Of a DNA stretch of 64,000 bases, positions 42,406 through 51,657 are shown piece after piece. The DNA is from Bdellovibrionales bacterium (lineage in GTDB: Bacteria > Bdellovibrionota > UBA1018). The translations under genes and the position numbers were made by a program. Within the stretch, counting starts at the first letter, position 1. The number at the start of each line of letters is the position of its first letter. The stretch is from contig JAFEAP010000005.1 of assembly GCA_018266355.1 (NCBI GenBank), forward strand, positions 148,546-212,545, in the 5' to 3' direction. The notes under the pieces were generated by a model, which did not search any database, was not told the origin of the DNA, and saw only the letters and a list, made by a program, of their open reading frames with translations.

Positions 42406-44169
42406 CTAACGCTTCGAAAGCATCGTCCGCTTCTCGGAAGCGCCGACGCCGAAGTATTTGTAAGGACTCGTCACGAGCGGGTTCGAGTGGAAGTTTCGGA
42501 TCCATCCCTGCGAGAGCTTATGCCCGCTGAGATAGTACCCGAAAATCCACGGGCAGTCGTCCTGGAGCGTCGTTTCGATCTCGCGCGCGAGTTTCGCCCG
42601 TGCCGGACCGACCGGCATCGTCGAGAGCTTCGCATACGCGGCGTTCACGCGCGGATTGTCGTACTGCGAGAGATTGAATCCCGGCGGTAGGCTCGCGCCC
42701 GAAAGCAGCTGGTAGACGTTCTCGACGTCCGGATAATCGAGCGACCAACTCATCTGGGACGCGGCGAGCTTCCCCGTCTTCGCCTTCTCGGTCCAAGTCG
42801 GGTTCGTGTTCAGGTTCGTGACCACCGTCACGCCGATCTTCGCGAGTTCGGTCGAGACGAACTCCGAGAGCTGCCGGGTCGCGGTATCGGTCCCGAAATA
42901 TTCGAAGACGATCGGCGAAAGGCCCTTCCCGCCCGGGAAACCGGCCTCGGCCAGGAGCTTCTTCGCGCGCTCGACGTCGTAAGCGTAAGCGAGGGGGATA
43001 TCCGTCGGCCGGTCGGCGAGCCCCGGCGGCGTGACGACCGACATTTCGGCCCCGCGGTCGTTCGTGAAGAGGCTGATCCACTTTTTCCGGTCGATGGCGG
43101 CGTTCAGGGCTTGGCGCACCTTCTTGTTCGAGAGCGTCGGGTCCTTCACGTTCAGGGTGAAGTAATACATCTCGATCGGCCGCACCTTCTCGAGCCGGAT
43201 CCCCTTCGCGACGAGCTCGGGCGCGAGCGCTCCGTCCTTGATCGCGAGCGCGTAGTTGTCCTTCGGGATACGGATGAAATCGATCTCGCCTTTCATGAAC
43301 GAGAGCCAGCGCGGCTGCTCCTCGCGAAGGACCGAGTACTCGACGCCGTCGGCCGCGGGCACCGTCTTTCCGGCGAGGTCGGAACCGAGCGGGTATTCCT
43401 CGTGCCGGAAATCCGGGTTCTTCACGAGGGAGATCGAGAATCCGTGTTTCCATTCCTTCTGCATGAACGGACCGGTTCCGACCATATGGTCGTTGATCTG
43501 GCCGTGTTCGTCGCCGTACTTCGCGACGGCCTCCGGCGGGACGGGAGCGACGAAGCTCATCGTCAGGATATAGAGGAACTGCGGATACGGTTTCTCGAAG
43601 TCGAACTCGAGGGTGTGCGCGTCGATCGCGCGGACGCCCGGAATCGTCGCCTTCTCGAACTCGGCCGCGAGCTTATCCTTCGGGAGCGCCTCCATCTTCT
43701 TCACGAAATCGGTGAAGCCCACGAGGCGTCCGTCGAACACCCACCGACCCTGGGACTGCACGCCCGGATGGCCGAGGCGCTTCACGGCGTAGATGAAGTC
43801 CGAGGCGACGAGCTCGCGCGTGCCGGCGGCGCCGAACGCGGCGTCCTTCGCGTAGCGGATGCCCGGACGGATCTTGATCGTGACTTTTTTCCCGTCTTTC
43901 GAGGTCTCCGGCATCCCGGAGGCGAGCAGCGGGATCACCTTCGTGTCCGGAGCGTAGAAATCGTACTGGTAGAGGCTTTCGACGACGCTCGGGAGAACCG
44001 CGAGCGCGATGCCGTCGTAAGTGTTCGCCGGATCGAGCGTCTTCGCGTCCTCGTCGAGCGCGACGTGGATCACGGCCGCGGACTCCCGCGAGTGCCGGGT
44101 GCATCCGGCGAGGGAGAGTAGGACGGACGAAAGAACGAGAAAGGACGATGCGGAGGCTCGGAAAATCAT
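42406..44169 (-). CDS. Peptide ABC transporter substrate-binding lipoprotein (SBP_bac_5)
   Basis: 587 residues. Type II signal ends LAGC, giving an N-terminal lipidated Cys at residue 23. The family landmarks are seen: KTLDPANTYDGIALAVLPSVVESLY, the RPGIRYAKDAAFGA loop, VRQALNAAIDRKKW and DYPDVENVYQLLSGASLPPG. This is the OppA/DppA type cluster C binding protein for oligopeptides or dipeptides. No permease or ATPase genes are adjacent, so it may use a distant transporter. Fits a lifestyle based on peptides. Confidence 0.9.
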   Translation of the reverse strand: MIFRASASSFLVLSSVLLSLAGCTRHSRESAAVIHVALDEDAKTLDPANTYDGIALAVLPSVVESLYQYDFYAPDTKVIPLLASGMPETSKDGKKVTIKIRPGIRYAKDAAFGAAGTRELVASDFIYAVKRLGHPGVQSQGRWVFDGRLVGFTDFVKKMEALPKDKLAAEFEKATIPGVRAIDAHTLEFDFEKPYPQFLYILTMSFVAPVPPEAVAKYGDEHGQINDHMVGTGPFMQKEWKHGFSISLVKNPDFRHEEYPLGSDLAGKTVPAADGVEYSVLREEQPRWLSFMKGEIDFIRIPKDNYALAIKDGALAPELVAKGIRLEKVRPIEMYYFTLNVKDPTLSNKKVRQALNAAIDRKKWISLFTNDRGAEMSVVTPPGLADRPTDIPLAYAYDVERAKKLLAEAGFPGGKGLSPIVFEYFGTDTATRQLSEFVSTELAKIGVTVVTNLNTNPTWTEKAKTGKLAASQMSWSLDYPDVENVYQLLSGASLPPGFNLSQYDNPRVNAAYAKLSTMPVGPARAKLAREIETTLQDDCPWIFGYYLSGHKLSQGWIRNFHSNPLVTSPYKYFGVGASEKRTMLSKR

Positions 44170-44263
44170 GACCCACCTCGGGTAAAGTTCGCAGGAACGA
44201 AGCGCGCGGCGGGGACGGCCTGGCGGATAGTCCGTATCGCGCGGCCGAAGCGGGCGCTACCCA

Positions 44264-44297
44264 TAAAAAACGAAACCCGGGACTTGCGTACCCGGGT
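44264..44297 (-). terminator. Terminator of tRNA-Asp
   Basis: On the minus strand ACCCGGG (44297-44291) pairs with CCCGGGT (44281-44275), followed by TTCG and TTTTTT. It ends the tRNA transcript. Confidence 0.85.
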
Positions 44298-44324
44298 TCA
44301 GATCGTCACGGACTTGATTTTGAA

Positions 44325-44401
44325 TGGCGGGAGCGATGGGACTCGAACCCACGACCTTCGCCGTGACAGGGCGACGTTGTAACCGACTCAACTACGCCCC
44401 C
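44325..44401 (-). tRNA. tRNA-Asp (anticodon GUC)
   Basis: 77 nt including an encoded CCA. Acceptor GGGGGCG pairs with CGCTCCC (one G-U). D arm GTTG/CAAC; anticodon stem TCGCC/GGCGA with loop CTGTCAC, giving GUC; T arm GTGGG/CCCAT with TTCGAGT. All standard positions fit. Confidence 0.95.
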
Positions 44402-44420
44402 GCGTTCAAAAGAGATTCCA

Positions 44421-44449
44421 TGACTAAGGGAGGGCTCCCGGATTGTCAA
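44421..44449 (-). promoter_or_regulatory. Probable promoter of tRNA-Asp
   Basis: On the minus strand, TTGACA (44449-44444), 17-base spacer, then TAGTCA (44426-44421). The -35 is perfect, the -10 is poor. It lies 20 bases before the tRNA 5' end. Confidence 0.5.
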
Positions 44450-44543
44450 ACCGATTTCGTCGAGTAGAGCGCTAACGCGAAGCGATATAGTCCATACCTC
44501 TCGACGAAGTAACTTTTCCGCACGCTTCTGCGCATTCCCTCTT

Positions 44544-45113
44544 ATGCGAGCCCTTTCCACCGCTTGGATTTTACCCTTCGCCTTCCTCGTCGCCTCGGTC
44601 TCGTCCGCCGACTCGACGAACTTTCGTCGACACGCCGATAGCCGAGTGCAGCTCGACGTGAACCTCGCCTGGCCGTTTCCGCCCTTCCGAACGTGGGAGG
44701 TGAAACTCGGGTTTCGCGTCGGCGACTCCACCGATCTCGTCGTGGGATACGGGCGCCAGGCTTGGACGATCACGGATATTCCCGGGATCAATCCCGGGAC
44801 CATCGACTCGCACGCGCTCATCCTCGGCGCCCGGCAGTACGTCGCCCGGACGGGCGCGATCGCGGAATACGACGCCTGGCTCGCGCACGAGACGTTCCTT
44901 CCTCCCGACGGTCGGGCGCTCCGCGGCTGGTCGCTCTCGAACGAGTTTTTCGGCGGCTACGTCTTCTTCCTCGGAGCGACCCACGCGACTGTCACTCCCG
45001 GTCTGAACGCCGGCTTCTGGTCGTGGAAATCCTACGGACACGAGCAGCCGATCGACGATCGCTACCAGTGGACCATCCTGCCGAAAGTCCTCGGCGGGGC
45101 CGCCTTCGACTGA
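44544..45113 (+). CDS. Exported protein, probable small beta-barrel or lipocalin-like
   Basis: 189 residues with a signal peptide of 22 residues (VASVSSA). The mature part has short amphipathic strands rich in Trp, Tyr, Phe and Gly (VQLDVNLAWPFPPF, WEVKLGFRVGD, EFFGGYVFFLGATH, VTPGLNAGFWSW), which suggests an outer-membrane or porin-like barrel of about eight strands. No name can be given. Convergent with prfB. Confidence 0.6.
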   Translation: MRALSTAWILPFAFLVASVSSADSTNFRRHADSRVQLDVNLAWPFPPFRTWEVKLGFRVGDSTDLVVGYGRQAWTITDIPGINPGTIDSHALILGARQYVARTGAIAEYDAWLAHETFLPPDGRALRGWSLSNEFFGGYVFFLGATHATVTPGLNAGFWSWKSYGHEQPIDDRYQWTILPKVLGGAAFD

Positions 45114-45128
45114 TCGAAGGCTAAATCT

Positions 45129-46284
45129 TCAAACGTCGTCCGAACCGCCGCGCGCCCACTCGCCGGTGATCTTGCAGGTGAGGTACGCCTTCTGGAAACC
45201 CTCGAGGTCGCCGTCGAGCGTCTTTTCCGCGGAGCCGACCTGGAAACCCGTGCGGTGATCCTTCACCATCTTGTACGGGTGAAGCACGTAGGAACGGATC
45301 TGGTTCCCCCACGAGATGTCCCGCTTCGCGTCTTCGACCGACTGCTGCTTTTTCCGCTCTTCTTCCATGTGCCGTTCGTAGAGTCGCGAACGGAGAACCT
45401 TCATCGCGAGGTCGCGGTTCTTGATCTGCGAGCGCTCCTGCTGACAGGTGACGACCGTGTTCGTCGGGATGTGCGTGATGCGGACGGCGGAGTCCGTCGT
45501 GTTGACGCCCTGACCGCCCTTGCCGCCGGCGCGATAGACGTCGATGCGGAGGTCGGCGGGATTGATCACGACCTCGAAGTCGTCGTCGATTTCCGGCGAG
45601 ACGAAGACGGAGGTGAACGAGGTATGCCGGCGGGCGTTCGAGTCGAACGGCGAGATCCGCACGAGGCGGTGGACGCCGGCTTCCGATTTGAGCAGCCCGT
45701 AAGCGTAGGGTCCGCTCACGGTCATCGTGACGTTCTTAAGTCCGGCTTCTTCGCCGGGCAGCACGTCCATCACGTCGACGCGGAAACCCTTCTTTTCGGC
45801 CCACCGCTGGTACATCCGGAAAAGGATCTGGGCCCAATCCTGCGACTCGGTCCCTCCCGCGCCCGCGTTGATCGTGACGATCGCGTTCGAAGGATCCTGC
45901 TCGCCGGAGAGCATTTTTTGGAACTCGGCTTGCTCGAATTTCGTGCCGAGGTCGACGACCATGTCGGAGACCTCGTTCATCGTCGATTCCTTCGCCGCCG
46001 GATCGGTTTCTTCCTGCGCGAGTTCGAAGAGCGTGGTGACGTCGTTGTATCCGGATTGGAGCGACTCGAACCCGCCGACTTCCGCCTCGAGGCGGGACTT
46101 TTCCTGGGTGAGCTGCTTCGCTTTGCGGTTGTCGTTCCAGAACCCTTCCTGCGTGGAAAGGTGAGTCAGTTCGTCGATGCGGCGTTTTTTCTCGGCGAGG
46201 TCAAAGCGACCCCCTCAGGAACTCGAGGCGTTCCTTCATGCGGTCGAAATTCTGCCGGATTTCGTGGAGAGCGAGCTGGGACAT
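45129..46284 (-). CDS. prfB: Peptide chain release factor 2 with programmed +1 frameshift
   Basis: Two segments: ATG 46284 to CTT (46206-46204), then, skipping the T at 46203, from GAC (46202) to 45129; 384 residues in total. The recoding site on the minus strand is AGGGGG-TCG-CTT-TGA-C: an internal Shine-Dalgarno, the slippery CTT and stop TGA with C after it, exactly as in E. coli prfB. RF2 reads UGA and UAA. The SPF tripeptide (RISPFDSNARR) and the GGQ motif (GGKGGQG) are intact. When RF2 is scarce the ribosome shifts and makes more, an autoregulatory loop. It is about 20 residues longer than E. coli RF2. Confidence 0.93.
46192..46214 (-). other. Programmed +1 ribosomal frameshift site of prfB
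   Basis: On the minus strand, AGGGGG (46215-46210) is followed 3 bases later by CTT and TGA C. The spacing and all key bases match the classical RF2 recoding element. Confidence 0.92.
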
Positions 46285-46338
46285 AGGCGCCGAATCTATG
46301 CCGAGCGGGCGGGTTTCTCAAGGGAAAGTCGCCCCCGG

Positions 46339-48168
46339 TCAATCGTACTTTTGGGCCGGCGCGACTTTGATCTTCTCACGAATATCGTCGATTTGCTCGT
46401 CGGTCAGGCGGCTCCAGCTCTTCTGGGAGGTCTGCTCGAGCGTGGTCCGCAGCGGGTAAATCTTCGAGCGGTAATACTCCCACTTCGCGGCCCCGTCCGG
46501 GACCTCGTCGAATCCCGCGATCGCGGTTTGGAGGCGCTGATTCTCCTCGTCCGAGAGGTTCGGCATCGTCTTCCCCGCCATCCCGAGGACGAAGGTGAAT
46601 TCACTCGGGAGCGGCTCGAGCTTCCCGTTCACTTCGCGCTTGATGACGTTTCCCTTCGCGTCCTTCGCGACTTCGAACATCGCCTTCTCTTTTTTCGTCA
46701 GGGCGGACCACGATTTATCGATCACGGTCGTGAACCGTTTCATCTCTTTCTGGTTTTCGACGTATTTGTCGGAGTCGAGGGCGTAGGTGCCCGCCTTTTT
46801 GCCGACGCAAATCAGGCTTTTCGGATGCTTGCCGTAATCGTTTTCCGCGTCCTCGACGAGTTTCCGGATCGCGGGATTGTTCATGAAACTATTCAGAATG
46901 AAATCCATCGCCTGGTTCCCGTACTGGGGATAACGTTTCATGTTGATCCCGTACCGGAAGGCCCCGACCCCTCTCTTTTCGGTGATCCCGATCACGCCCT
47001 TGCCGTTGAACGACTGCAGTCGGCTCTCCGGGCTTCCCGAGTTCCCGATCGCGTTCGTCAGCTCGATATTCGCGAGCGCCGTGAACGCGCGCTGGGAAAT
47101 GTACGGGATTTTCATGCAGCAAGCCTTGTCCTTGCGCAGCTTAGCTTTCGTGTCGGCGTCGGCATCGAAGGCGTCGACGACTTTCCCTCCTTCGTCGGTG
47201 AGAAAGGCACCCTCGTTCTGCACGCAGGCGTAGCCCGGAGCCTGGATTCCATCGTCTCCGTCGACCGCTTTACGCTTCTGCATCTGAGCGACGATCGCCT
47301 TGGTAGTCGCGTTCGGTTCCGGAACGCCCGGGGTCATCGCGTAAAACGTTCCCCAGTTATAGATGAAGTCGGTGCCTGCCTTGCGGAGTTCGTCTTCCTT
47401 CGCCTCGATGCCGGCCTGATCCTCGTCGTTATAGGTCGCGCCCTTGATTTTCGTCGGCGCGCAGCCGAGCAGGCCGATCGCGGGATTCGGGTCCGTCATG
47501 AACGGCTCGGCCTTTCCGGCTTCCATGAAAGATACGGCCAGGGCGGCGTAGGGATCGACGTTCGCGGAGACGGCGTCCCGGATGACGGTCCCGACATGGT
47601 CGTAGCTATTCTTGAAGTTCTTCGCGTCCGTCGATCCGATGCCCGAGACGAGCAGGTATTCGTTGTCCACTCCATGGGAAATGAACATGTCGTAACCCGT
47701 CGACTTCTCGTTTACCTCGTGTCCCTTATAGGTGAACGTCGGAGCGAGGAAATCCATCTGCGCGTGACGACACTCGTTGCTCGCGGTCGCCATGAGCACG
47801 AGGTCGCGGGCCTGTTTCGAAAGGGACGCGTCCGTCTTCAAATCCTCTTCCCGGCGCGCGATCTCCGCGCGGATCTTCGCGAGACGGTCCTGGTAGATCT
47901 TTTCCATCACGGGCAGCATTCCCCGCGTGAGGATCAGCATCTCCCGAAGCGTCGTCATACAGTTCGCGTCGCCGTGACAGGCGTCGAAGAGTTCCGGATT
48001 CGTAGCCGGACTCTTCAAGGCGGCGAGGACGGCGCGCTCGACTTCGTCCGTGTCGACGTAATCGTCGGCGACGCCGTTCGCATCGCAAGTATAGAACACG
48101 GGATAGGCCCCGGCCGAAACCGAGGCGAGCAGCGAAACCGCGACGACGAATCTCGGAAGTGCCTTCAC
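46339..48168 (-). CDS. Exported protein of unknown function, possible lysozyme-like domain
   Basis: 609 residues from GTG 48168, which overlaps the preceding stop (GTGA). A longer frame to 48402 is unsupported Arg-rich sequence. A signal peptide (MKALPRFVVAVSLLASVSAGA) precedes a Cys-containing body: CHGDANC, ECRH, GLLGC, ACCMK. VDPYAALAVSFMEAGKAEPF (204-223) recalls the Glu-bearing helix of SLT/lysozyme folds, and PNPAIGLLGC follows; this is a weak resemblance. Late residues are Lys/Glu-rich helices. It is coupled to the 48165 exported protein and may act with it. Confidence 0.6.
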   Translation of the reverse strand: MKALPRFVVAVSLLASVSAGAYPVFYTCDANGVADDYVDTDEVERAVLAALKSPATNPELFDACHGDANCMTTLREMLILTRGMLPVMEKIYQDRLAKIRAEIARREEDLKTDASLSKQARDLVLMATASNECRHAQMDFLAPTFTYKGHEVNEKSTGYDMFISHGVDNEYLLVSGIGSTDAKNFKNSYDHVGTVIRDAVSANVDPYAALAVSFMEAGKAEPFMTDPNPAIGLLGCAPTKIKGATYNDEDQAGIEAKEDELRKAGTDFIYNWGTFYAMTPGVPEPNATTKAIVAQMQKRKAVDGDDGIQAPGYACVQNEGAFLTDEGGKVVDAFDADADTKAKLRKDKACCMKIPYISQRAFTALANIELTNAIGNSGSPESRLQSFNGKGVIGITEKRGVGAFRYGINMKRYPQYGNQAMDFILNSFMNNPAIRKLVEDAENDYGKHPKSLICVGKKAGTYALDSDKYVENQKEMKRFTTVIDKSWSALTKKEKAMFEVAKDAKGNVIKREVNGKLEPLPSEFTFVLGMAGKTMPNLSDEENQRLQTAIAGFDEVPDGAAKWEYYRSKIYPLRTTLEQTSQKSWSRLTDEQIDDIREKIKVAPAQKYD

Positions 48169-48641
48169 TTCGCGGTCTCCCGATACCGGCCGGCCTTCCG
48201 GTCGAACTCGAACGTACGCAGACGCCGCTCGATCAGGAGTCCCGCCTTCGGACCGGCCGCCTCGCCTTCGAAGCGCGATTCGATCGCGACGTTCGCGAGG
48301 TCGCGACCGGTTCCGGCGCGCGCGCCCTTCCATTTCCCGCGGAACTCGAGGACCGGACGGTAACATTTCTTCTCGTCGCTCAGGTAGAGCGTCGAATCGC
48401 AATCGCCGCGGCCGCTGCAGTCGTCGAGCTCGGAAATCAGGTAGGCGCGGCGCTCGGCGCCATCGCGCGCGAGATCGACCGGCGTGAACCGAACCTTCAT
48501 CTTCCTCACGTCGAGGTCGTTGTCGGCGGCGTAAGCGGGCGCGAGCTTTCCGAAGGTCACGCAGTCCTCCGCGCCGGCGGCGAGCGCGAGAACCCCCGCG
48601 GTCAGTGCTGCGAATAGCGTATTTACGACGAAAGCTTTCAT
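48165..48641 (-). CDS. Exported protein of unknown function
   Basis: 158 residues with signal peptide ending AAGA. The mature domain is beta-rich with several Cys: DDCSGRGDC, KKCYRP and an N-terminal EDCVT. CSGRGDCDST contains a CxxxxxC pair. No family recognised. Its stop overlaps the start of the 609-residue exported protein, so the two are probably made together. Confidence 0.62.
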   Translation of the reverse strand: MKAFVVNTLFAALTAGVLALAAGAEDCVTFGKLAPAYAADNDLDVRKMKVRFTPVDLARDGAERRAYLISELDDCSGRGDCDSTLYLSDEKKCYRPVLEFRGKWKGARAGTGRDLANVAIESRFEGEAAGPKAGLLIERRLRTFEFDRKAGRYRETAK

Positions 48642-48702
48642 TCCGACCCCCCTCCTCCAGTCTAAGGGATCGGGGCGCGCTCGGAAACCGAAGATGCCTT
48701 CG

Positions 48703-49242
48703 TCAATTTTTCGACGAACGCGGCCGCCGCTTCGAACGGGAGGCGCCGACGGTGCGTTCGATGAGGCCGACTTCGCCGAGGATCTGATTCTCCCACTTCG
48801 CCATTTCCGACGACTCGCGCTTCGAGCGCTCGTGGTCGTACCCGAGGAGATGGAGCAGGCCGTGCACGAGCAGGACGTGCAATTCGCGTTTCGGCGAATG
48901 GCCGATCCGGCGCGCTTGCTCCTCGAGGATCGGCGCGCAGATCACGAGGTCGCCGAGGTGCCCCTGGCGCGCGAAGATCTCGAGCGCCGGGAACGAGAGG
49001 ACGTCGGTCGGAGAATCCTTGCCGCGGAACTTACGGTTGAGACTCTTCATTTTCCCGCGCGTGACGAAGGTCACGTCGAGGCCGAACGCCGGTTCGGCGT
49101 TTCGGGCATGGAATCCCGCTTTCCGCCGCAGCTTCGTGCTGGTTGACGCGTAGGGAAGAAGCTTCAAGAGCGCCCGCAGCGCCTCCTTTTCGTAGGCGAC
49201 GAACCGGTTTTCCGGGGTCTTGCGGGAACGTTTTTCAGGCAT
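48703..49242 (-). CDS. ybeY: Endoribonuclease YbeY, rRNA maturation factor
   Basis: 179 residues from ATG 49242; ATG 49260 in the same frame is also possible. The metal-binding signature is HGLLHLLGYDH (H-G-x-L-H-L-x-G-Y-D-H). KDSPTDVLSFPA, typical of the N-terminal half, is present. YbeY is a zinc endoribonuclease that matures 16S rRNA 3' ends and supports ribosome quality control. Both flanks are extended: an Arg/Lys-rich N terminus and a basic C-terminal tail. It is divergent from mazG. Confidence 0.93.
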   Translation of the reverse strand: MPEKRSRKTPENRFVAYEKEALRALLKLLPYASTSTKLRRKAGFHARNAEPAFGLDVTFVTRGKMKSLNRKFRGKDSPTDVLSFPALEIFARQGHLGDLVICAPILEEQARRIGHSPKRELHVLLVHGLLHLLGYDHERSKRESSEMAKWENQILGEVGLIERTVGASRSKRRPRSSKN

Positions 49243-49266
49243 GCGTTCATAGAGTACCATGGCCCC

Positions 49267-50160
49267 ATGAAATCCGATCCCACTTCCCGCAAAACTTTTC
49301 TCGACGCGGCCTCGCTCGAAGCGATCGACCGCGTGATCGAGACCGTCCACCGGCTGCGCGCGCCCGGGGGATGCCCTTGGGACCAGAAACAGACGCATCA
49401 GTCGCTTCGTCCTTACCTCGTCGAGGAGAGTTACGAGGTGCTCGAGGTGCTCGACCAAATCGATTCGCCCGAAAAGCTTCGCGACCCGAAGATCCGCGAC
49501 GCGCTCAAGGAAGAATTCGGCGACCTCCTCATGCAGATCGCGCTGCACACGGAGATGACCCGCGAGGCGGGCGCATTCTCCTTCGCGGACGTCGCGCGCA
49601 CGCTCGACGAGAAGCTGATCCGCCGCCATCCCCACGTCTTCGGCGAGACGAAAGTGAAGGATGCCGAGGAGGTCTTGAAGAACTGGGACGCGATCAAGAA
49701 AGAAGAGAAGGCTCAAACCCCGTCCGGTTCCGCCGCCGGCGGAACCTCCGCGCCGAGTTCCGCCCTCGACGGGATACCGAAGGGTTTGCCCGCGCTGATG
49801 CGCGCGGAGAAGGCGATCGATAAGGTGACGAAGGTCGGCTTCCAATGGCCGGACGTCGAGGGACCGCTCGGGAAGCTCGAGGAAGAGATCCGCGAACTCG
49901 CGGCCGCCGTCCGTTCGGGCGAGAAGAAACACATCGAAGAGGAGATCGGCGACCTCCTTTTTTCCGTGTGCAACGTCGCCTTCATGACGAAGACGAAACC
50001 GGAGGACGCGCTCCGCGCCTTCCTCGCGAAGTTCGAGCGGCGCTTCCGTCACGTCGAAGAGGGATTCCGCCGCGACGGGAAGAAACTCGAGGGCGCTCCG
50101 CTCGAGGAGATGGACCGTTACTGGGACGAAGCGAAGGCCGCGGAAAAGAAAAAGCAGTGA
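49267..50160 (+). CDS. mazG: Nucleoside triphosphate pyrophosphohydrolase MazG
   Basis: 297 residues with two all-alpha MazG domains. The first has LRAPGGCPWDQKQTHQSLRPYLVEESYEVLEVLD and EEFGDLLMQIALH; the second has KVGFQWPDVEGPLGKLEEEIRELAAA and IEEEIGDLLFSVCN. Each has the EExxE...ExxD metal site. A Gly/Ser/Ala linker separates them. It hydrolyses aberrant NTPs and may affect ppGpp. The start is 7-25 bases from divergent ybeY, and it is coupled to coaE by a GTGA overlap. Confidence 0.93.
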   Translation: MKSDPTSRKTFLDAASLEAIDRVIETVHRLRAPGGCPWDQKQTHQSLRPYLVEESYEVLEVLDQIDSPEKLRDPKIRDALKEEFGDLLMQIALHTEMTREAGAFSFADVARTLDEKLIRRHPHVFGETKVKDAEEVLKNWDAIKKEEKAQTPSGSAAGGTSAPSSALDGIPKGLPALMRAEKAIDKVTKVGFQWPDVEGPLGKLEEEIRELAAAVRSGEKKHIEEEIGDLLFSVCNVAFMTKTKPEDALRAFLAKFERRFRHVEEGFRRDGKKLEGAPLEEMDRYWDEAKAAEKKKQ

Positions 50161-50795
50161 CGAAGGGAGCGCGGAATTCCCCTTTTGCGATCTACGGACT
50201 CACCGGCGGGATCGCCTCGGGCAAGTCCGCGGTGGCGGGATTCCTACGTGAGCTCGGCGTCGAGGTGATCGACGCGGACGCGATCGCGCGCGAACTGCGC
50301 GCACCGGGCGGAGCGGCGGAGGTTCCGATCCGAAACGCCTTCGGCACGCTCGATCCGAAGGAACTTCGCGCGCGGATCGCGGCGAGCCCCGAGGACAAAC
50401 GAAAACTCGAGGCGATCCTCCACCCGATGATTGCCGAGGAAAGCGACCGCCGATTCGCCGCGATCACGGGACGCGCCTCGCCCGGCGGGATCGTCGGGGT
50501 GAACTACGCGGTCTACGAAGCGGCGCTCCTCGTCGAAGCCGGCCGCGCGGGCGACTTCGCCGGACTGATTTACGTCGACGCGGGGACGGACGCGCGCCTC
50601 GCAAGGCTCATCGCGCGCGACGGTATGGCGCCCGACGCCGCCCGGCAGTTTCTTGGCGCCCAGGGCCCAGAAGACGCGAAGCGCACGGCCGCGACTCACC
50701 GCCTTTCGAACGACGGCACGCTCGACGAACTTCGCGCGAAAGTCCGACTCCTTCACTCGTCCCTAACCCGGCGAGAAAAAACCTTCATCGCTTGA
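50157..50795 (+). CDS. coaE: Dephospho-CoA kinase
   Basis: 212 residues from GTG 50157, overlapping the mazG stop. The P-loop is GGIASGKS near residue 16, followed by DADAIAREL and HPMIAEES, with the lid region after it. It phosphorylates the 3'-OH of dephospho-CoA, the last step of CoA synthesis. Length normal for the family, cytosolic. Confidence 0.93.
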   Translation: MTKGARNSPFAIYGLTGGIASGKSAVAGFLRELGVEVIDADAIARELRAPGGAAEVPIRNAFGTLDPKELRARIAASPEDKRKLEAILHPMIAEESDRRFAAITGRASPGGIVGVNYAVYEAALLVEAGRAGDFAGLIYVDAGTDARLARLIARDGMAPDAARQFLGAQGPEDAKRTAATHRLSNDGTLDELRAKVRLLHSSLTRREKTFIA

Positions 50796-50844
50796 TCGCC
50801 CTCCGGGGCCCCGATACGCTCTACGCACACTGGAGCCAAATCGA

Positions 50845-51639
50845 ATGATCCCTATGAAACGCGTCGTCCTTTCCCTCGCGGCCCTGGCCGCGGTCGCCGG
50901 CAGCTTCGCCTGCGTGAACGTCTTCGATCCGATCGATAACCCGCACGGCGAAGGCCAGCTGCTTTCCGCCGCCCGCGCGGCGTTCGACAAGGGCGACGTG
51001 GCGACCGCGCGCGAGCTCTACGGAAAAGTCGGGACCGAGACCTCGACCGCCGAGCTCGCTTTCGTGGACCTCGATTCGTGCGGCGCCGACATCGGCGCGT
51101 TCGCCTCGGCGCTCTCGAAAGCCTCGGACAACGCTTCCCAATCCGGGATCATGCTCACGGTCATGGCCGAGCACATGAACCGGCAGGTTTCCGCGGCTTG
51201 TTTCGCGACCCTCCTCTCCTCGTACAAGACGGCGCGCACGATCACCGACGCGAGCCTGCGCGGATTCACGAGCTTCCTCGCCGCGATCGCCATCGCGGGA
51301 GAAGTGCTCGCTTCGAACAACGGAATTTCCGCGGACGGAATCCTCCAGCAGGCCGACCTCTACGGAACGCCGTCGACCTGCGTCGCCTCGTGCGCGGGCT
51401 GCGCGAAAGCCGACGGCATTTCGGGCGCCGCCGCGGTCGATCTTTCGTCGGCGGGCACCATCACCGCGACCTGGGGCACGCTCCAGGGAGCGATCTCGGC
51501 CGCGAACACGGCCATCGGCGAACTCGGGATCTCCACCGGTCCGTCGCAGAACCTGATCACCGCACTGAACGCGGCGAACCCGACCGACGCCGGCGGACTC
51601 TATCGCTGCGCGCTGGCCCAAATCGGCGTCGGCCGCTAA
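50845..51639 (+). CDS. Probable lipoprotein with tetratricopeptide-like start, unknown function
   Basis: 264 residues from ATG 50845 (GGAG upstream); ATG 50854 is an alternative. Hydrophobic leader ends AGSFAC, a possible but imperfect lipobox (Cys near residue 23). LLSAARAAFDKGDVATARELYGKV reads like one TPR helix pair. The rest is Ala/Ser-rich helix with a CVASCAGC cluster. Followed 18 bases later by an outer-membrane barrel gene, suggesting a common envelope module. Confidence 0.65.
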   Translation: MIPMKRVVLSLAALAAVAGSFACVNVFDPIDNPHGEGQLLSAARAAFDKGDVATARELYGKVGTETSTAELAFVDLDSCGADIGAFASALSKASDNASQSGIMLTVMAEHMNRQVSAACFATLLSSYKTARTITDASLRGFTSFLAAIAIAGEVLASNNGISADGILQQADLYGTPSTCVASCAGCAKADGISGAAAVDLSSAGTITATWGTLQGAISAANTAIGELGISTGPSQNLITALNAANPTDAGGLYRCALAQIGVGR

Positions 51640-51657
51640 GGAAAGGAAAAGTCGAAC

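Noticed and set aside
44170..44262. GC-rich inverted segments (CGCGCGGC/CGCGCGG) upstream of the peptide-binding lipoprotein gene
   Set aside because: Imperfect and compatible with background composition.
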